43,266 nt of DNA from positions 1 to 43,266 of the forward strand of contig JAFGHX010000472.1 in the NCBI GenBank assembly GCA_016929905.1. The letters run 5' to 3'. The notes below the pieces were generated by a model. That model saw nothing but the letters and a program-made list of their open reading frames with translations, ran no database searches and was not told where the DNA came from. Positions 8,124 through 14,991 of the stretch are shown in pieces. Within the stretch, counting starts at the first letter, position 1. Each line of letters starts with the position of its first letter. Source of the stretch: Kiritimatiellia bacterium (GTDB taxonomy: Bacteria > Verrucomicrobiota > Kiritimatiellia > JAFGHX01). The position numbers and the translations under genes are program-made.

Positions 8124-11100
8124 ATGGACTTTCAGGATTTCGTCACGCCGAATAACCTCTTGCGCCCGACCCCGTTCTGGGCGATCAACGACCGGATTAC
8201 GCCGGAGGAGACGGCACGTCAATTTCGCGACATGCGCGACAAGGGGCTCGGCGGCGGCTTTTTCCACTCGCGGGCCGGCTTGATCACGGACTATCTGGGC
8301 GAGGAGTGGGTGGCGTCGATGCAGGCCGCGCTGCGGGCGGCGGAGGAGACGGACGGCTATCTCTGGCTCTACGATGAGGATCTGTGGCCGTCCGGGAATG
8401 CGGGCGGCCAGGTGGCGGCGCTCGGGGACGCGTATCGGCAGGCGTGGCTGGAAGCGATTCTGCTGCCGGCCGGCAGAGCGCTGGAGCCGGCGGTGGAATC
8501 CGAGGTTCTGCGCACGTACGCGATCACCGGCAGAACGGGGTTGCGGTTGTCCGGTTGCGAGGACCGTGCGGAGGCGGATCCGGCGCAGGTCGACGGGGAG
8601 CGGTTGGTCATCCGCCGCCGGTTCGATCCGAAGCGCGGGTGGTGGTCGGGCGAGTCGTACGTGAACCTGCTGAACCCGGACGTGACGACCCGTTTCATCG
8701 AGATGACGCATGAGGTGTACAAGCGTCATTTCGGTGCGCATTTCGGGAAGCGGGTGCCGGGCATCTTCACCGACGAGCCGCAGTTGGCGCGGCACGGGTT
8801 GCCCTGGTATGCGGGGTTGCCCGCGCGCTACGGCGAGTGGTTCGCGCGCGAGTTCTGGCGGGACCTGCCGTTCATGTTCTTCGAGGGCGAGGAGGCGCGC
8901 GTGATCCGCCAGTCCATGCACCGGCTGCTGCTGCGCCAATTCGTGGCGGCCTATACGATGCCGATCTTTGACTGGTGCCGGAAGAACGGCATCGCGCACA
9001 CGGGCCACTACAACGCGGAAGATTCGCTGCTGGGCCAGATCACGAACCACGGCGGCGGCATCATGGCGCACTATCGCGGCCAGCAGATTCCGGGCGTGGA
9101 CCATCTGTGCCGGTCGGCGCACGAGCTGTTCCTGACCCTGAAGCAGGTGTCCTCGGCGGTGCGCCAGCTCGGGCGCCCGATGGCGTTGAACGAGATTTTC
9201 GGCGTGTCGCACCATACGAACACGTTCGAAGACTTCAAGTGGAGCGGCGATTACAGCCTGGTGCAGGGCGCGACGTTCTTCTGCCCGCACCTGACCTGGT
9301 ATTCGATGCGCGGCAAGCGCAAGCGCGACTACCCGCCGAACTGGAACTATCAGCAGACGTACTGGGCGCATCTGCGCCCGCTGAACGACTACTTCACGCG
9401 GCTGGGCGCGGTATTGACCGCGGGCGAGAGCGGGGCCGACATTCTGGTTCTGCATCCGATCGAAGCGGCGATGTCGCATTTGCGGCGTTCGCTGGTGACG
9501 CGCCATTGCGATCTGGACGCGGGCGACACGGGTGATGCGGGGGCGGTGCGGGCGCTGGACGGCACATTGCGGCGCGTGATGAGGGCCGTGCAGGACGCGG
9601 GCTACGATTTCGATCTGGGCGACGAGGACTATCTTGCGGACCTGGGCAAGGTCGAGGGCGGCAAGCTGGTCGTCGGCCGGGCGGCCTATCGCTATGTGGT
9701 CGTGCCGCCCGCCTCGACGTGGCGGCCGTCGACGTACGAGTTGCTGAAGGCTTTCGCCGGGGCGGGTGGGGCGATCGTGTTCACGGGGCGGCCGCCGGCC
9801 GAGCTGGACTGCCGCCCCGCGGAAGGGGAATGGGCCGCGCTGCTCGGCATGGCGACTGTCCACACCGTTCCCGCGGGCGATCGCGAGATTGTCGATCGGC
9901 TTGCGTGCGTCGTGCAGGCCGGCTATCGCCTGCGCCACCGGGACGGGACACCCGCTGCCGGTGTGGTGGTCCAGCGCCGGCTCGACGGGCCGCGGCAGTT
10001 CTTCTTCGTCGTCGACACGCAGCGCAGCGGGCCGCGCCATTTGGTCCTCGAGTTGGACGGCGACGCGGAGGCGCCCGTCGCGGAGTGGGATCCGCTGAGC
10101 GGCGCGCGGCGGGCTCTGCCCGTCGAGCGTGCGAAAGGCCGTCGGAAGGTGCGTTTCACGCTGGCCCCGACCGGGTCGATCCTGATCGCGGTGGGCGAGG
10201 GCGTCGCGGGCGAGCCGGCCGTCGCCGTGGCGGAACGGCCGCGCATCGTGACGGCGCGGCATGCGCTGCCGGAGCGGTGGACCTTCACGCGCTCGGAACC
10301 GAACGTGCTCGTCCTGGACCGGCTGGCCTATTCGCTCGACGCGGGCGCCACGTGGTCGGACGAGGACCTGGACCACCGGATTCGCGGCGCGGTGGCCGGC
10401 CGGTTCGGCACGCGCGAATCGTTGGGCTGGCAGCCGTGGGTCGCCATTCGCAAGAGATTGTTCGACGGCAAGGGCGGCCCGCTCGCGCTGCGGTACCGGT
10501 TCAGGAGCCGTGTGGCGAACGTCGCGAGCACGGCGGTTGTGATCGAAGACATTCAGAAAGGCACGCTGCGCGTCAACGGCACGGCCGTCGACACGGCGAA
10601 CCCGGCCTGGCATTGGGACCGGGGATTCGGCAAGGTCGACATCACGGAGCTGGTCAAGCGGGGTGAGAACGAGATCGTCTTCACGGTCGATTACGATTTC
10701 CTCACGGAGATCGAGGCGGCGTACGTCGTCGGGGATTTCGGTGTGCGGCTCTGCGCGCCGACGGCCGGCGAGCTGTGCAAGGAGCCCGCCAAGCTGCAGA
10801 ACGGCTCCTGGCTCGCCCAGGGCTATCCGTTCTACTCCGGCAGCATGACCTACCGGGCGGACTGGCGGCGCAGTCCGAAGAAGAACAGGCGCTATCGGCT
10901 CCGGCTCCTCGATCCTGCCTGCACACTGGCGGCCGTCCGGGTGAACGGACAGGACGTCGGCCGCATTCTCTGGCGTCCGTATGAGCTCGATATCACCGCG
11001 GCCCTGCAGAAGGGCCGGAATACGATTGAGATCGAGATCGTGTCCAGCCGGCAGAACACGCATGGGCCGCTGCACGTGACCGAGGGCGACTCGTTGCGCT

Positions 11101-11207
11101 GGTTCGGCCCGCCCGCCTTCGAACAGGACTCCAATCTGCGCGAGCCGTTCAGCCTCTACGAGTACGGGCTGCTCGGCGGAGCGGAGATCGTCGAGGCGAA
11201 GCGCTAA
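8124..11207 (+). CDS. GH106-like glycoside hydrolase (putative alpha-L-rhamnosidase)
   Basis: A 1027-aa enzyme. The N-terminal residues R-P-T-P-F-W-A-I-N-D, G-L-G-G-G-F-F-H-S-R-A-G-L and L-W-L-Y-D-E-D-L-W-P-S-G match the GH106 and related large hydrolases. Acidic candidates for catalysis or metal binding are D/E in F-T-D-E-P-Q (about 217-218) and E357 in A-L-N-E-I-F-G. The C-terminal 300 residues are beta-sandwich modules, ending in the jelly roll with V-N-G-Q-D-V-G and W-R-P-Y-E-L-D-I-T. The ATG at 8124 sits 9 bases after AGAGGAGG; a GTG at 8118 is closer than usual. No signal peptide is seen, so it may act in the cytoplasm on imported oligosaccharides. Substrate specificity cannot be proved from sequence. 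A decayed paralogue lies at 2060-3632. Confidence 0.75.
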   Translation: MDFQDFVTPNNLLRPTPFWAINDRITPEETARQFRDMRDKGLGGGFFHSRAGLITDYLGEEWVASMQAALRAAEETDGYLWLYDEDLWPSGNAGGQVAALGDAYRQAWLEAILLPAGRALEPAVESEVLRTYAITGRTGLRLSGCEDRAEADPAQVDGERLVIRRRFDPKRGWWSGESYVNLLNPDVTTRFIEMTHEVYKRHFGAHFGKRVPGIFTDEPQLARHGLPWYAGLPARYGEWFAREFWRDLPFMFFEGEEARVIRQSMHRLLLRQFVAAYTMPIFDWCRKNGIAHTGHYNAEDSLLGQITNHGGGIMAHYRGQQIPGVDHLCRSAHELFLTLKQVSSAVRQLGRPMALNEIFGVSHHTNTFEDFKWSGDYSLVQGATFFCPHLTWYSMRGKRKRDYPPNWNYQQTYWAHLRPLNDYFTRLGAVLTAGESGADILVLHPIEAAMSHLRRSLVTRHCDLDAGDTGDAGAVRALDGTLRRVMRAVQDAGYDFDLGDEDYLADLGKVEGGKLVVGRAAYRYVVVPPASTWRPSTYELLKAFAGAGGAIVFTGRPPAELDCRPAEGEWAALLGMATVHTVPAGDREIVDRLACVVQAGYRLRHRDGTPAAGVVVQRRLDGPRQFFFVVDTQRSGPRHLVLELDGDAEAPVAEWDPLSGARRALPVERAKGRRKVRFTLAPTGSILIAVGEGVAGEPAVAVAERPRIVTARHALPERWTFTRSEPNVLVLDRLAYSLDAGATWSDEDLDHRIRGAVAGRFGTRESLGWQPWVAIRKRLFDGKGGPLALRYRFRSRVANVASTAVVIEDIQKGTLRVNGTAVDTANPAWHWDRGFGKVDITELVKRGENEIVFTVDYDFLTEIEAAYVVGDFGVRLCAPTAGELCKEPAKLQNGSWLAQGYPFYSGSMTYRADWRRSPKKNRRYRLRLLDPACTLAAVRVNGQDVGRILWRPYELDITAALQKGRNTIEIEIVSSRQNTHGPLHVTEGDSLRWFGPPAFEQDSNLREPFSLYEYGLLGGAEIVEAKR

Positions 11208-11216
11208 CGCGCTCCC

Positions 11217-11330
11217 GGTCGAAAGTCGGAAAGTCAAACGTCAAAGGTCGGCGGAGCGTCGAGTTCGATGCCCAGTCCGTGACTTCCGACTGGCAGACCT
11301 TCGACTTTCGCCCTTCCGACCTTCGACTCT
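11217..11330. repeat. inverted heptad array, locus 1
   Basis: The left arm (11217-11251) has five units with a GTC core every 7-8 bp (GGTCGAA, AGTCGGA and variants). The right arm (11281-11330) has the complementary type (CTTCGAC, CTTCCGAC). The centre carries TCCGTGAC at 11276-11283. It lies between two converging genes. The arms could pair imperfectly in RNA. The same design recurs near 24.2-24.5 kb and 38.4 kb. Confidence 0.8.
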
Positions 11331-11334
11331 CTCC

Positions 11335-12048
11335 CTACTTCGCCAGCAGCATCTCCACGTTGATGCATGGGGTGCCGACGAAAAGAAAACGCGCGGTGAC
11401 GTCGTTCAGCGCCGTGCGCACCTTGTGGAAGCGGTCGGACAGCCGGCGGAAGACCGACGCGAGATGATACTCGTCCGCCAGCCGGAAGCGGCTGGCCTCC
11501 CCGAAGCTGGCGCTGCCGAGCGTCTCGTAATACGACAGGCCCGGCGCGCCGCGGTGCTCTTCCCGGTATGAGATGCGGTCGGGAAACAAGCCGGTCATGA
11601 ACAGCGAGCAGTTCCCGATATGCGCGCGCAGGATGAAGCGGTTGTCGGTCTCGTGCCGGGCCAGGGCGATCAGCATGTCCACCAGGTATTCCGGCGAGAA
11701 CGCCTCGTCATCCGGCAGCGGCTTCGCCATGCGTGCGCTGCGCGAGAATTCGGACAGCAGCTCCGCCACATAGTCGGCCAGCTCGCGGTCGTCCAACCCC
11801 GCCTGCAGCAGCCCGTGCCGGACCAGCAGATAGAAATACAGGTGACACGAGATCTGCAGGCAGCCGTCGTGCTCCAGGACCGCCTGCACGAGCAACGGAT
11901 TGTCCAGAATCTGGTCCCGCACGTCCGGGTCGGTCAGCAGGCCCGTCAGGAACTGTGCCTCGCGTTCGCCGCTGCCCAGTACCGAGACAATGAAATCCAG
12001 ATCCGGGCCGGTGAGATGCTCGCGGCAGTTCGGCTGAATCACTTTCAT
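11335..12048 (-). CDS. conserved-looking protein of unknown function
   Basis: A 237-aa protein that I do not recognise. It starts at ATG 12048 after a good AAAGGAG site. It is rich in leucine and charged residues, predicted largely helical, with no signal peptide or membrane segment. Notable features are an H-L-Y-F-Y-L-L-V-R-H-G-L-L segment around residues 75-88, the acidic L-P-D-D-E-A-F-S-P-E-Y patch near 110-123, and histidine/cysteine residues (C-L-Q-I-S-C-H, H-I-G-N-C) that could bind metal but form no classic motif. Codon use and the ribosome site argue that it is real. It stands alone between the heptad arrays at 11217 and 12250, so context gives no function. Confidence 0.65.
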   Translation of the reverse strand: MKVIQPNCREHLTGPDLDFIVSVLGSGEREAQFLTGLLTDPDVRDQILDNPLLVQAVLEHDGCLQISCHLYFYLLVRHGLLQAGLDDRELADYVAELLSEFSRSARMAKPLPDDEAFSPEYLVDMLIALARHETDNRFILRAHIGNCSLFMTGLFPDRISYREEHRGAPGLSYYETLGSASFGEASRFRLADEYHLASVFRRLSDRFHKVRTALNDVTARFLFVGTPCINVEMLLAK

Positions 12049-12249
12049 TGTCCCGTCTCCTTTCCCGGCGGCCGCGGGTCAGACTCTCTTGTCTGGCCCG
12101 TCGCCTCGACGCTCCTTTCCTCGTGGCTCAGCGGCACAATCTGCGCCGTTCTGCGCGGGTTGTGCCATATGTTGGGTTTAACGGTGGGGGGTGTGCCTGG
12201 GTTAGTGGAAAGCATACGGCATGCCAGAGGGCAGGACCGGGGAAAGAGC

Positions 12250-12284
12250 CTCTGACCTCTGACGTCCGACCTCTGACCTCTGGG
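12250..12284. repeat. tandem 7-bp repeat (CTCTGAC)x5
   Basis: Five contiguous 7-bp units: CTCTGAC at 12250 and 12257, GTCCGAC at 12264, CTCTGAC at 12271, CTCTGGG at 12278. The period and the GAC core match the other heptad arrays, but only one orientation is present. It lies in the 286-bp gap between the unknown gene and the VOC gene, in which I see no gene. Confidence 0.75.
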
Positions 12285-12334
12285 TTGCGGGCGAAACCCG
12301 CATCAGACGCTTCGCGGGGGGCGTGGGCGCTGTG

Positions 12335-12718
12335 TCAGGCTTCTTCTTTCACTTCGAAGGTATTCCCGTCGTAGTCCTGCACGAACACGACGAGGGAATC
12401 GCCTTTCGGGACGCGTTTGATGCTGACGCCGGCCGCCTCGCATCTGGAGAGGAACGCGTTTCGGTCATCGACGGTGATACAGACGTGAGAGAAGGGCGTG
12501 GAAGCGGGCTGGGGGACAGCGGGCAGCAGGATTTCGACGGCCATATCTTCGTTGGCGTAGAGGACGACGCCGCATCGGCAGGCCGTCCCGAACAGCCGGT
12601 CCGTCAAGTCGGGGTCGAGCACGCCGGTCTTCATCTTCTTGAGTCCGAGCACGCCTTCATAGAAGCGGTCGGCGCTCTGCTCGGAGCTGCAGATGGCGCA
12701 AGCGTGATGGATTTGCAT
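12335..12718 (-). CDS. VOC (glyoxalase/dioxygenase) superfamily protein
   Basis: A 127-aa protein with the two beta-alpha-beta-beta-beta units of the vicinal oxygen chelate fold. Visible landmarks are H4-H-A-C at the first metal position, F-Y-E-G-V-L-G-L-K, F-S-H-V-C-I-T-V-D in the second unit, and the closing V-F-V-Q-D-Y-D-G-N-T-F-E-V, with the terminal glutamate as a possible metal ligand. The ATG at 12718 is preceded by GGAAG at a fair distance; an ATG eight codons upstream is possible. It could be a lyase, isomerase or resistance-type binding protein; the subfamily is not clear. It follows the DUF218 gene by 30 bp on the same strand and may share its promoter. Confidence 0.8.
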   Translation of the reverse strand: MQIHHACAICSSEQSADRFYEGVLGLKKMKTGVLDPDLTDRLFGTACRCGVVLYANEDMAVEILLPAVPQPASTPFSHVCITVDDRNAFLSRCEAAGVSIKRVPKGDSLVVFVQDYDGNTFEVKEEA

Positions 12719-12748
12719 GGCGGCTTCCGATCTGCGGCGCATCCCGCA

Positions 12749-13516
12749 TCAGTCCCACGGCAGTTTGCCTTTGAATTCCTTGGTCCCGTTTTCCGGTTTG
12801 GCGATAAAGGTGAAGAACGCTTTCATGTCCGGGCAGGCGGCGTAGGGGTGCTGTTCGTTGTAGGGATTGCGCCGTTTTCGCCGTTCGAGCAGCGGGCCGC
12901 CCGCGCCGTACTGATGTTCGGCGAACTGGCGCATGAGCTCGCTCTCGCCGTGTTGCGCGTCGCGCAGCTTGACCGGTTCATTCACGCCGTCGTATCGATA
13001 GCGGACGCCGGGCCAGCGGATCGCATCGCGGTGAAGTTCGAAGCGCTTGCTCTTGAATTCCCAGCCCACGACGGTGACGGTGCGCGGGTACTGGCGCGTC
13101 GCCTGCTGAAAGCGGCAGATGCCGAACAGGAGGTTTTCGAACGAATCCCGTGCGAAGCCCTCCATGACGGTGCGTTTCGCCACGCTGTCGCGGAGGTCTT
13201 TGTACTTCTCCGGGATCCAGAACTGGGCCTGCTTGGTGACTTCGAGGTACGATTTCGCCTCGCTCCACGGGCCGGACTCCAGCCGGCTGCGGCCGCCGGA
13301 GAAGACGAGCAGCGCTTCCGGATTGTTGGCGGTGAGCGCCACGCCGCGGCGCATGTGCTCGATCAGGAACGGCACTTCGCCCACCTGGAACGGTTTCAGG
13401 ACCCACACCTCCTCACGCTCGGGCTGTTCGGGGACCCGATAGAATTCCTGTTTGAGCGAGGCGTGGCAACTGACGACGACCAGGTCTTTCAGCTTGCCGA
13501 CTTGGCGCAGGGGCAT
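12749..13516 (-). CDS. DUF218 (YdcF/ElyC-like) protein
   Basis: A 255-aa protein resembling the soluble DUF218 type also seen in eukaryotes. Landmarks are V-V-V-S-C-H-A-S near residue 15, M-R-R-G-V-A-L-T-A-N-N-P-E-A-L-L-V-F-S-G-G with S-R, W-S-E-A-K-S-Y, the F-A-R-D-S-F-E-N-L-L-F region around 120-135, and T-V-V-G-W-E-F-K-S-K-R-F. DUF218 proteins such as SanA, ElyC and YdcF are linked to envelope polysaccharide metabolism, but this branch has no signal peptide or membrane segment and no assigned reaction. The ATG at 13516 has an AGGAGA site. A promoter lies about 60 bp upstream, and the gene is probably cotranscribed with the VOC gene behind it. Confidence 0.72.
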   Translation of the reverse strand: MPLRQVGKLKDLVVVSCHASLKQEFYRVPEQPEREEVWVLKPFQVGEVPFLIEHMRRGVALTANNPEALLVFSGGRSRLESGPWSEAKSYLEVTKQAQFWIPEKYKDLRDSVAKRTVMEGFARDSFENLLFGICRFQQATRQYPRTVTVVGWEFKSKRFELHRDAIRWPGVRYRYDGVNEPVKLRDAQHGESELMRQFAEHQYGAGGPLLERRKRRNPYNEQHPYAACPDMKAFFTFIAKPENGTKEFKGKLPWD

Positions 13517-13574
13517 GGCAGACTTCTCCTTGGCTGGGGCCCGCGCGGGCCTTTCTGATTTATATCCTTCGGGG

Positions 13575-13602
13575 ATGATAGGCGCTCGGAAGCGAAGTGC
13601 AA
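13575..13602 (-). promoter_or_regulatory. promoter of the DUF218-VOC unit
   Basis: On the minus strand TTGCAC (13597-13602) and TATCAT (13575-13580) are separated by 16 bp. This is a fair sigma70-type promoter about 60 bp ahead of the ATG at 13516, in a gap with no other visible signal. Confidence 0.55.
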
Positions 13603-13653
13603 GGTGAAAAGTGCGTGTCCGGATCGGCGGGCGGGGCGCCGGATGCGGGCGAA

Positions 13654-13681
13654 GGGGTCACAGTACCAGGGCTTTAATCAA
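13654..13681 (+). repeat. left inverted-repeat end flanking RAYT remnant and TA module
   Basis: GGGGTCACAGTACCAG, followed by a CTTTAATCAA stretch. The same word order (GGGGTCA, GTACCAG, CTT, AATC) appears in inverted orientation at 14839-14868, with small indels. The pair looks like degenerate ends of a RAYT-associated element. Confidence 0.55.
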
Positions 13682-13796
13682 GGCCGCTTTGACTCGTTCC
13701 GCCCGGCGTTGGAAGCCTCGGGTCGAACGCAGGGTCTGGCGTACGCGTTTGAGCGCCAGGCGTCGTGGGCAAGAATCTCGCTGCTGATCGCCCTGT

Positions 13797-13989
13797 CTCT
13801 TCTTCCTCCATCACGATCGCCTTGTAGCGCCCCTGCAAAAGGTGGCCGGCCCGATTGTGGCGCAGGTTGTGCCAGGTGCAATAGGCGCCGTTCACGTCGT
13901 GCATGCCGAAGGTCCGCCCGCGGCGGAAAGCGGCTGAGGTTGGCGTGGGCCGTGCGGGCGACCAGATGCCAATGATTGTCGAGAAGGAT
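13797..13989 (-). pseudogene. REP-associated tyrosine transposase (RAYT/Y1) fragment
   Basis: Two frames of the minus strand together read like the middle of a TnpA-REP/RAYT protein. The first part (13989-13927) has I-L-L-D-N-H-W-H-L-V-A-R-T-A-H-A-N-L-S-R-F, which holds the HUH-type metal motif H-W-H. After a frameshift near 13905-13926 the second part (13904-13797) has V-N-G-A-Y-C-T-W-H-N, then R-A-G-H-L-L-Q-G-R-Y-K-A-I-V-M. The N-terminus and the region with the catalytic tyrosine are lost, so it is dead. It lies inside a pair of inverted repeats that also enclose the CopG/PIN module. Confidence 0.75.
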
Positions 13990-14017
13990 ACCCCCCCGCG
14001 GGGCGGGAAGCCTCGTG

Positions 14018-14066
14018 TTGACCGGCCACCCCATTGGTGTTACCATGACCATAATGAGGGTAATAC
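14018..14066 (+). promoter_or_regulatory. promoter and operator of the CopG/PIN operon
   Basis: TTGACC (14018-14023), a 17-bp spacer and TACCAT (14041-14046). GTGTTACC (14037-14044) and GGTAATAC (14059-14066) form an inverted repeat (7 of 8 bases) over and behind the -10, a good place for a ribbon-helix-helix autorepressor. The antitoxin ATG follows at 14082. Confidence 0.6.
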
Positions 14067-14081
14067 CCGGGAGGCGATGCG

Positions 14082-14324
14082 ATGACCACGATGACACTCA
14101 AGGTGCCGGAGGCGCTGGTGCGCAAGATCCGGGCAGCGGCCGAGAAGCGGCACACATCGCGCTCGGCCATTATGAGACGGGCGTTGGAGAAGTACATTGA
14201 CGAGAATCTGCCCGATGCCGACCAGCCGAGCGCCTATGATTTGGTCAGAGAATTCGCGGGCACGGTGATTGGGCCGTGCGATCTCTCGACCCATCCCCGA
14301 CACATGAAGGGCTACGGTGCATGA
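14082..14324 (+). CDS. ribbon-helix-helix (CopG-type) antitoxin
   Basis: An 80-aa protein. Residues 3-45 are a ribbon-helix-helix DNA-binding domain: strand T-M-T-L-K-V-P, helix E-A-L-V-R-K-I-R-A-A-A-E, the turn with T-S-R-S-A-I, and helix M-R-R-A-L-E-K-Y-I. The C-terminal half would wrap the toxin. GGGAGG lies 8 bases before the ATG, and the stop overlaps the PIN toxin start (ATGA). The upstream inverted repeat over the promoter fits autoregulation. Confidence 0.85.
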   Translation: MTTMTLKVPEALVRKIRAAAEKRHTSRSAIMRRALEKYIDENLPDADQPSAYDLVREFAGTVIGPCDLSTHPRHMKGYGA

Positions 14325-14743
14325 AGTCGTTTGTGATCGTCGATGCGGGGCCATTGGTGGCTTTCGTCAATGCGCGGGACTCGTACCACGGCTGGACAGT
14401 GGAGCGGCTGAAGGAGGTTGCCGGGCCCATGCTCACCTGTGAGTCGGCCGTGTCGGAAGCGTTGTTCCTCTTGCGCGCCGTGGACGGCGGGGTGTCGCAG
14501 ATCGCGGGGTTGCTGACCTGTGGTGGTCTGCGCATCGGCCTCTCTCTCGCGGCTGAAGCCGCATCCGTGTGCCGGCTGCTCACAAAATACGCCGACGTCC
14601 CCATGTCGCTGGCAGATGCCTGCTTGGTGCGCATGTCCGAGATGTACGGGAGACACAAGATCCTGACTCTGGACGGCCACTTCCGCATCTACCGGCGCCG
14701 CCGCAATCAGATCCTCCCGCTCCTCATACCGGACCAGCCCTGA
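14321..14743 (+). CDS. PIN-domain ribonuclease toxin
   Basis: A 140-aa PIN-domain toxin. Acidic residues expected in the active site are D8 in I-V-D-A-G-P-L, E46 in S-A-V-S-E-A, D99 in S-L-A-D-A-C-L-V, and D118 in T-L-D-G-H-F. The ATG at 14321 overlaps the antitoxin stop by four bases. It belongs to a different PIN subgroup from the two proteins near 0.4 and 1.1 kb (V-D-A-G-P-L start and D-G-H-F-x-I-Y-R end). All active-site residues are present. The pair sits between inverted repeats next to a dead RAYT gene, suggesting it arrived or was retained within a mobile or unstable region. Confidence 0.85.
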   Translation: MKSFVIVDAGPLVAFVNARDSYHGWTVERLKEVAGPMLTCESAVSEALFLLRAVDGGVSQIAGLLTCGGLRIGLSLAAEAASVCRLLTKYADVPMSLADACLVRMSEMYGRHKILTLDGHFRIYRRRRNQILPLLIPDQP

Positions 14744-14838
14744 ACAGCGACAGGATACGCGGCGTGACCGACCGTATTCCCCTTGCCTGCAGCGTCGGTT
14801 CCGGCGGGCCTGGCCACACCATCGGCTTAATGCAACGG

Positions 14839-14868
14839 AATCAAGATTTAAGATCTGGTACTGACCCC
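14839..14868 (-). repeat. right inverted-repeat end flanking RAYT remnant and TA module
   Basis: Read on the minus strand it begins GGGGTCAGTACCAG, then CTTAAATCTTGATT, matching 13654-13681 in inverted orientation with a 2-bp gap. The pair encloses about 1.2 kb with the RAYT fragment and the CopG/PIN genes. The remaining sequence to 14991 shows nothing else recognisable. Confidence 0.55.
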
Positions 14869-14991
14869 TTTGCCCGAGAATACATTTTCGCGGAACTGAG
14901 AGGATGGGGTGCTGAGGGGGGAGCCGAGGGTGATGGGGGCGGGCTGGCAGCGACAGGGCGATCCGTCTATCGCTGGAAGAGCACGGGATGG

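Noticed and set aside
8043..11237. A 1064-codon open frame on the minus strand under the GH106-like gene
   Set aside because: It is the antisense of a clearly coding gene; in GC-rich DNA the opposite strand stays open. Its translation is arginine/proline/histidine-rich without domains or a ribosome site.
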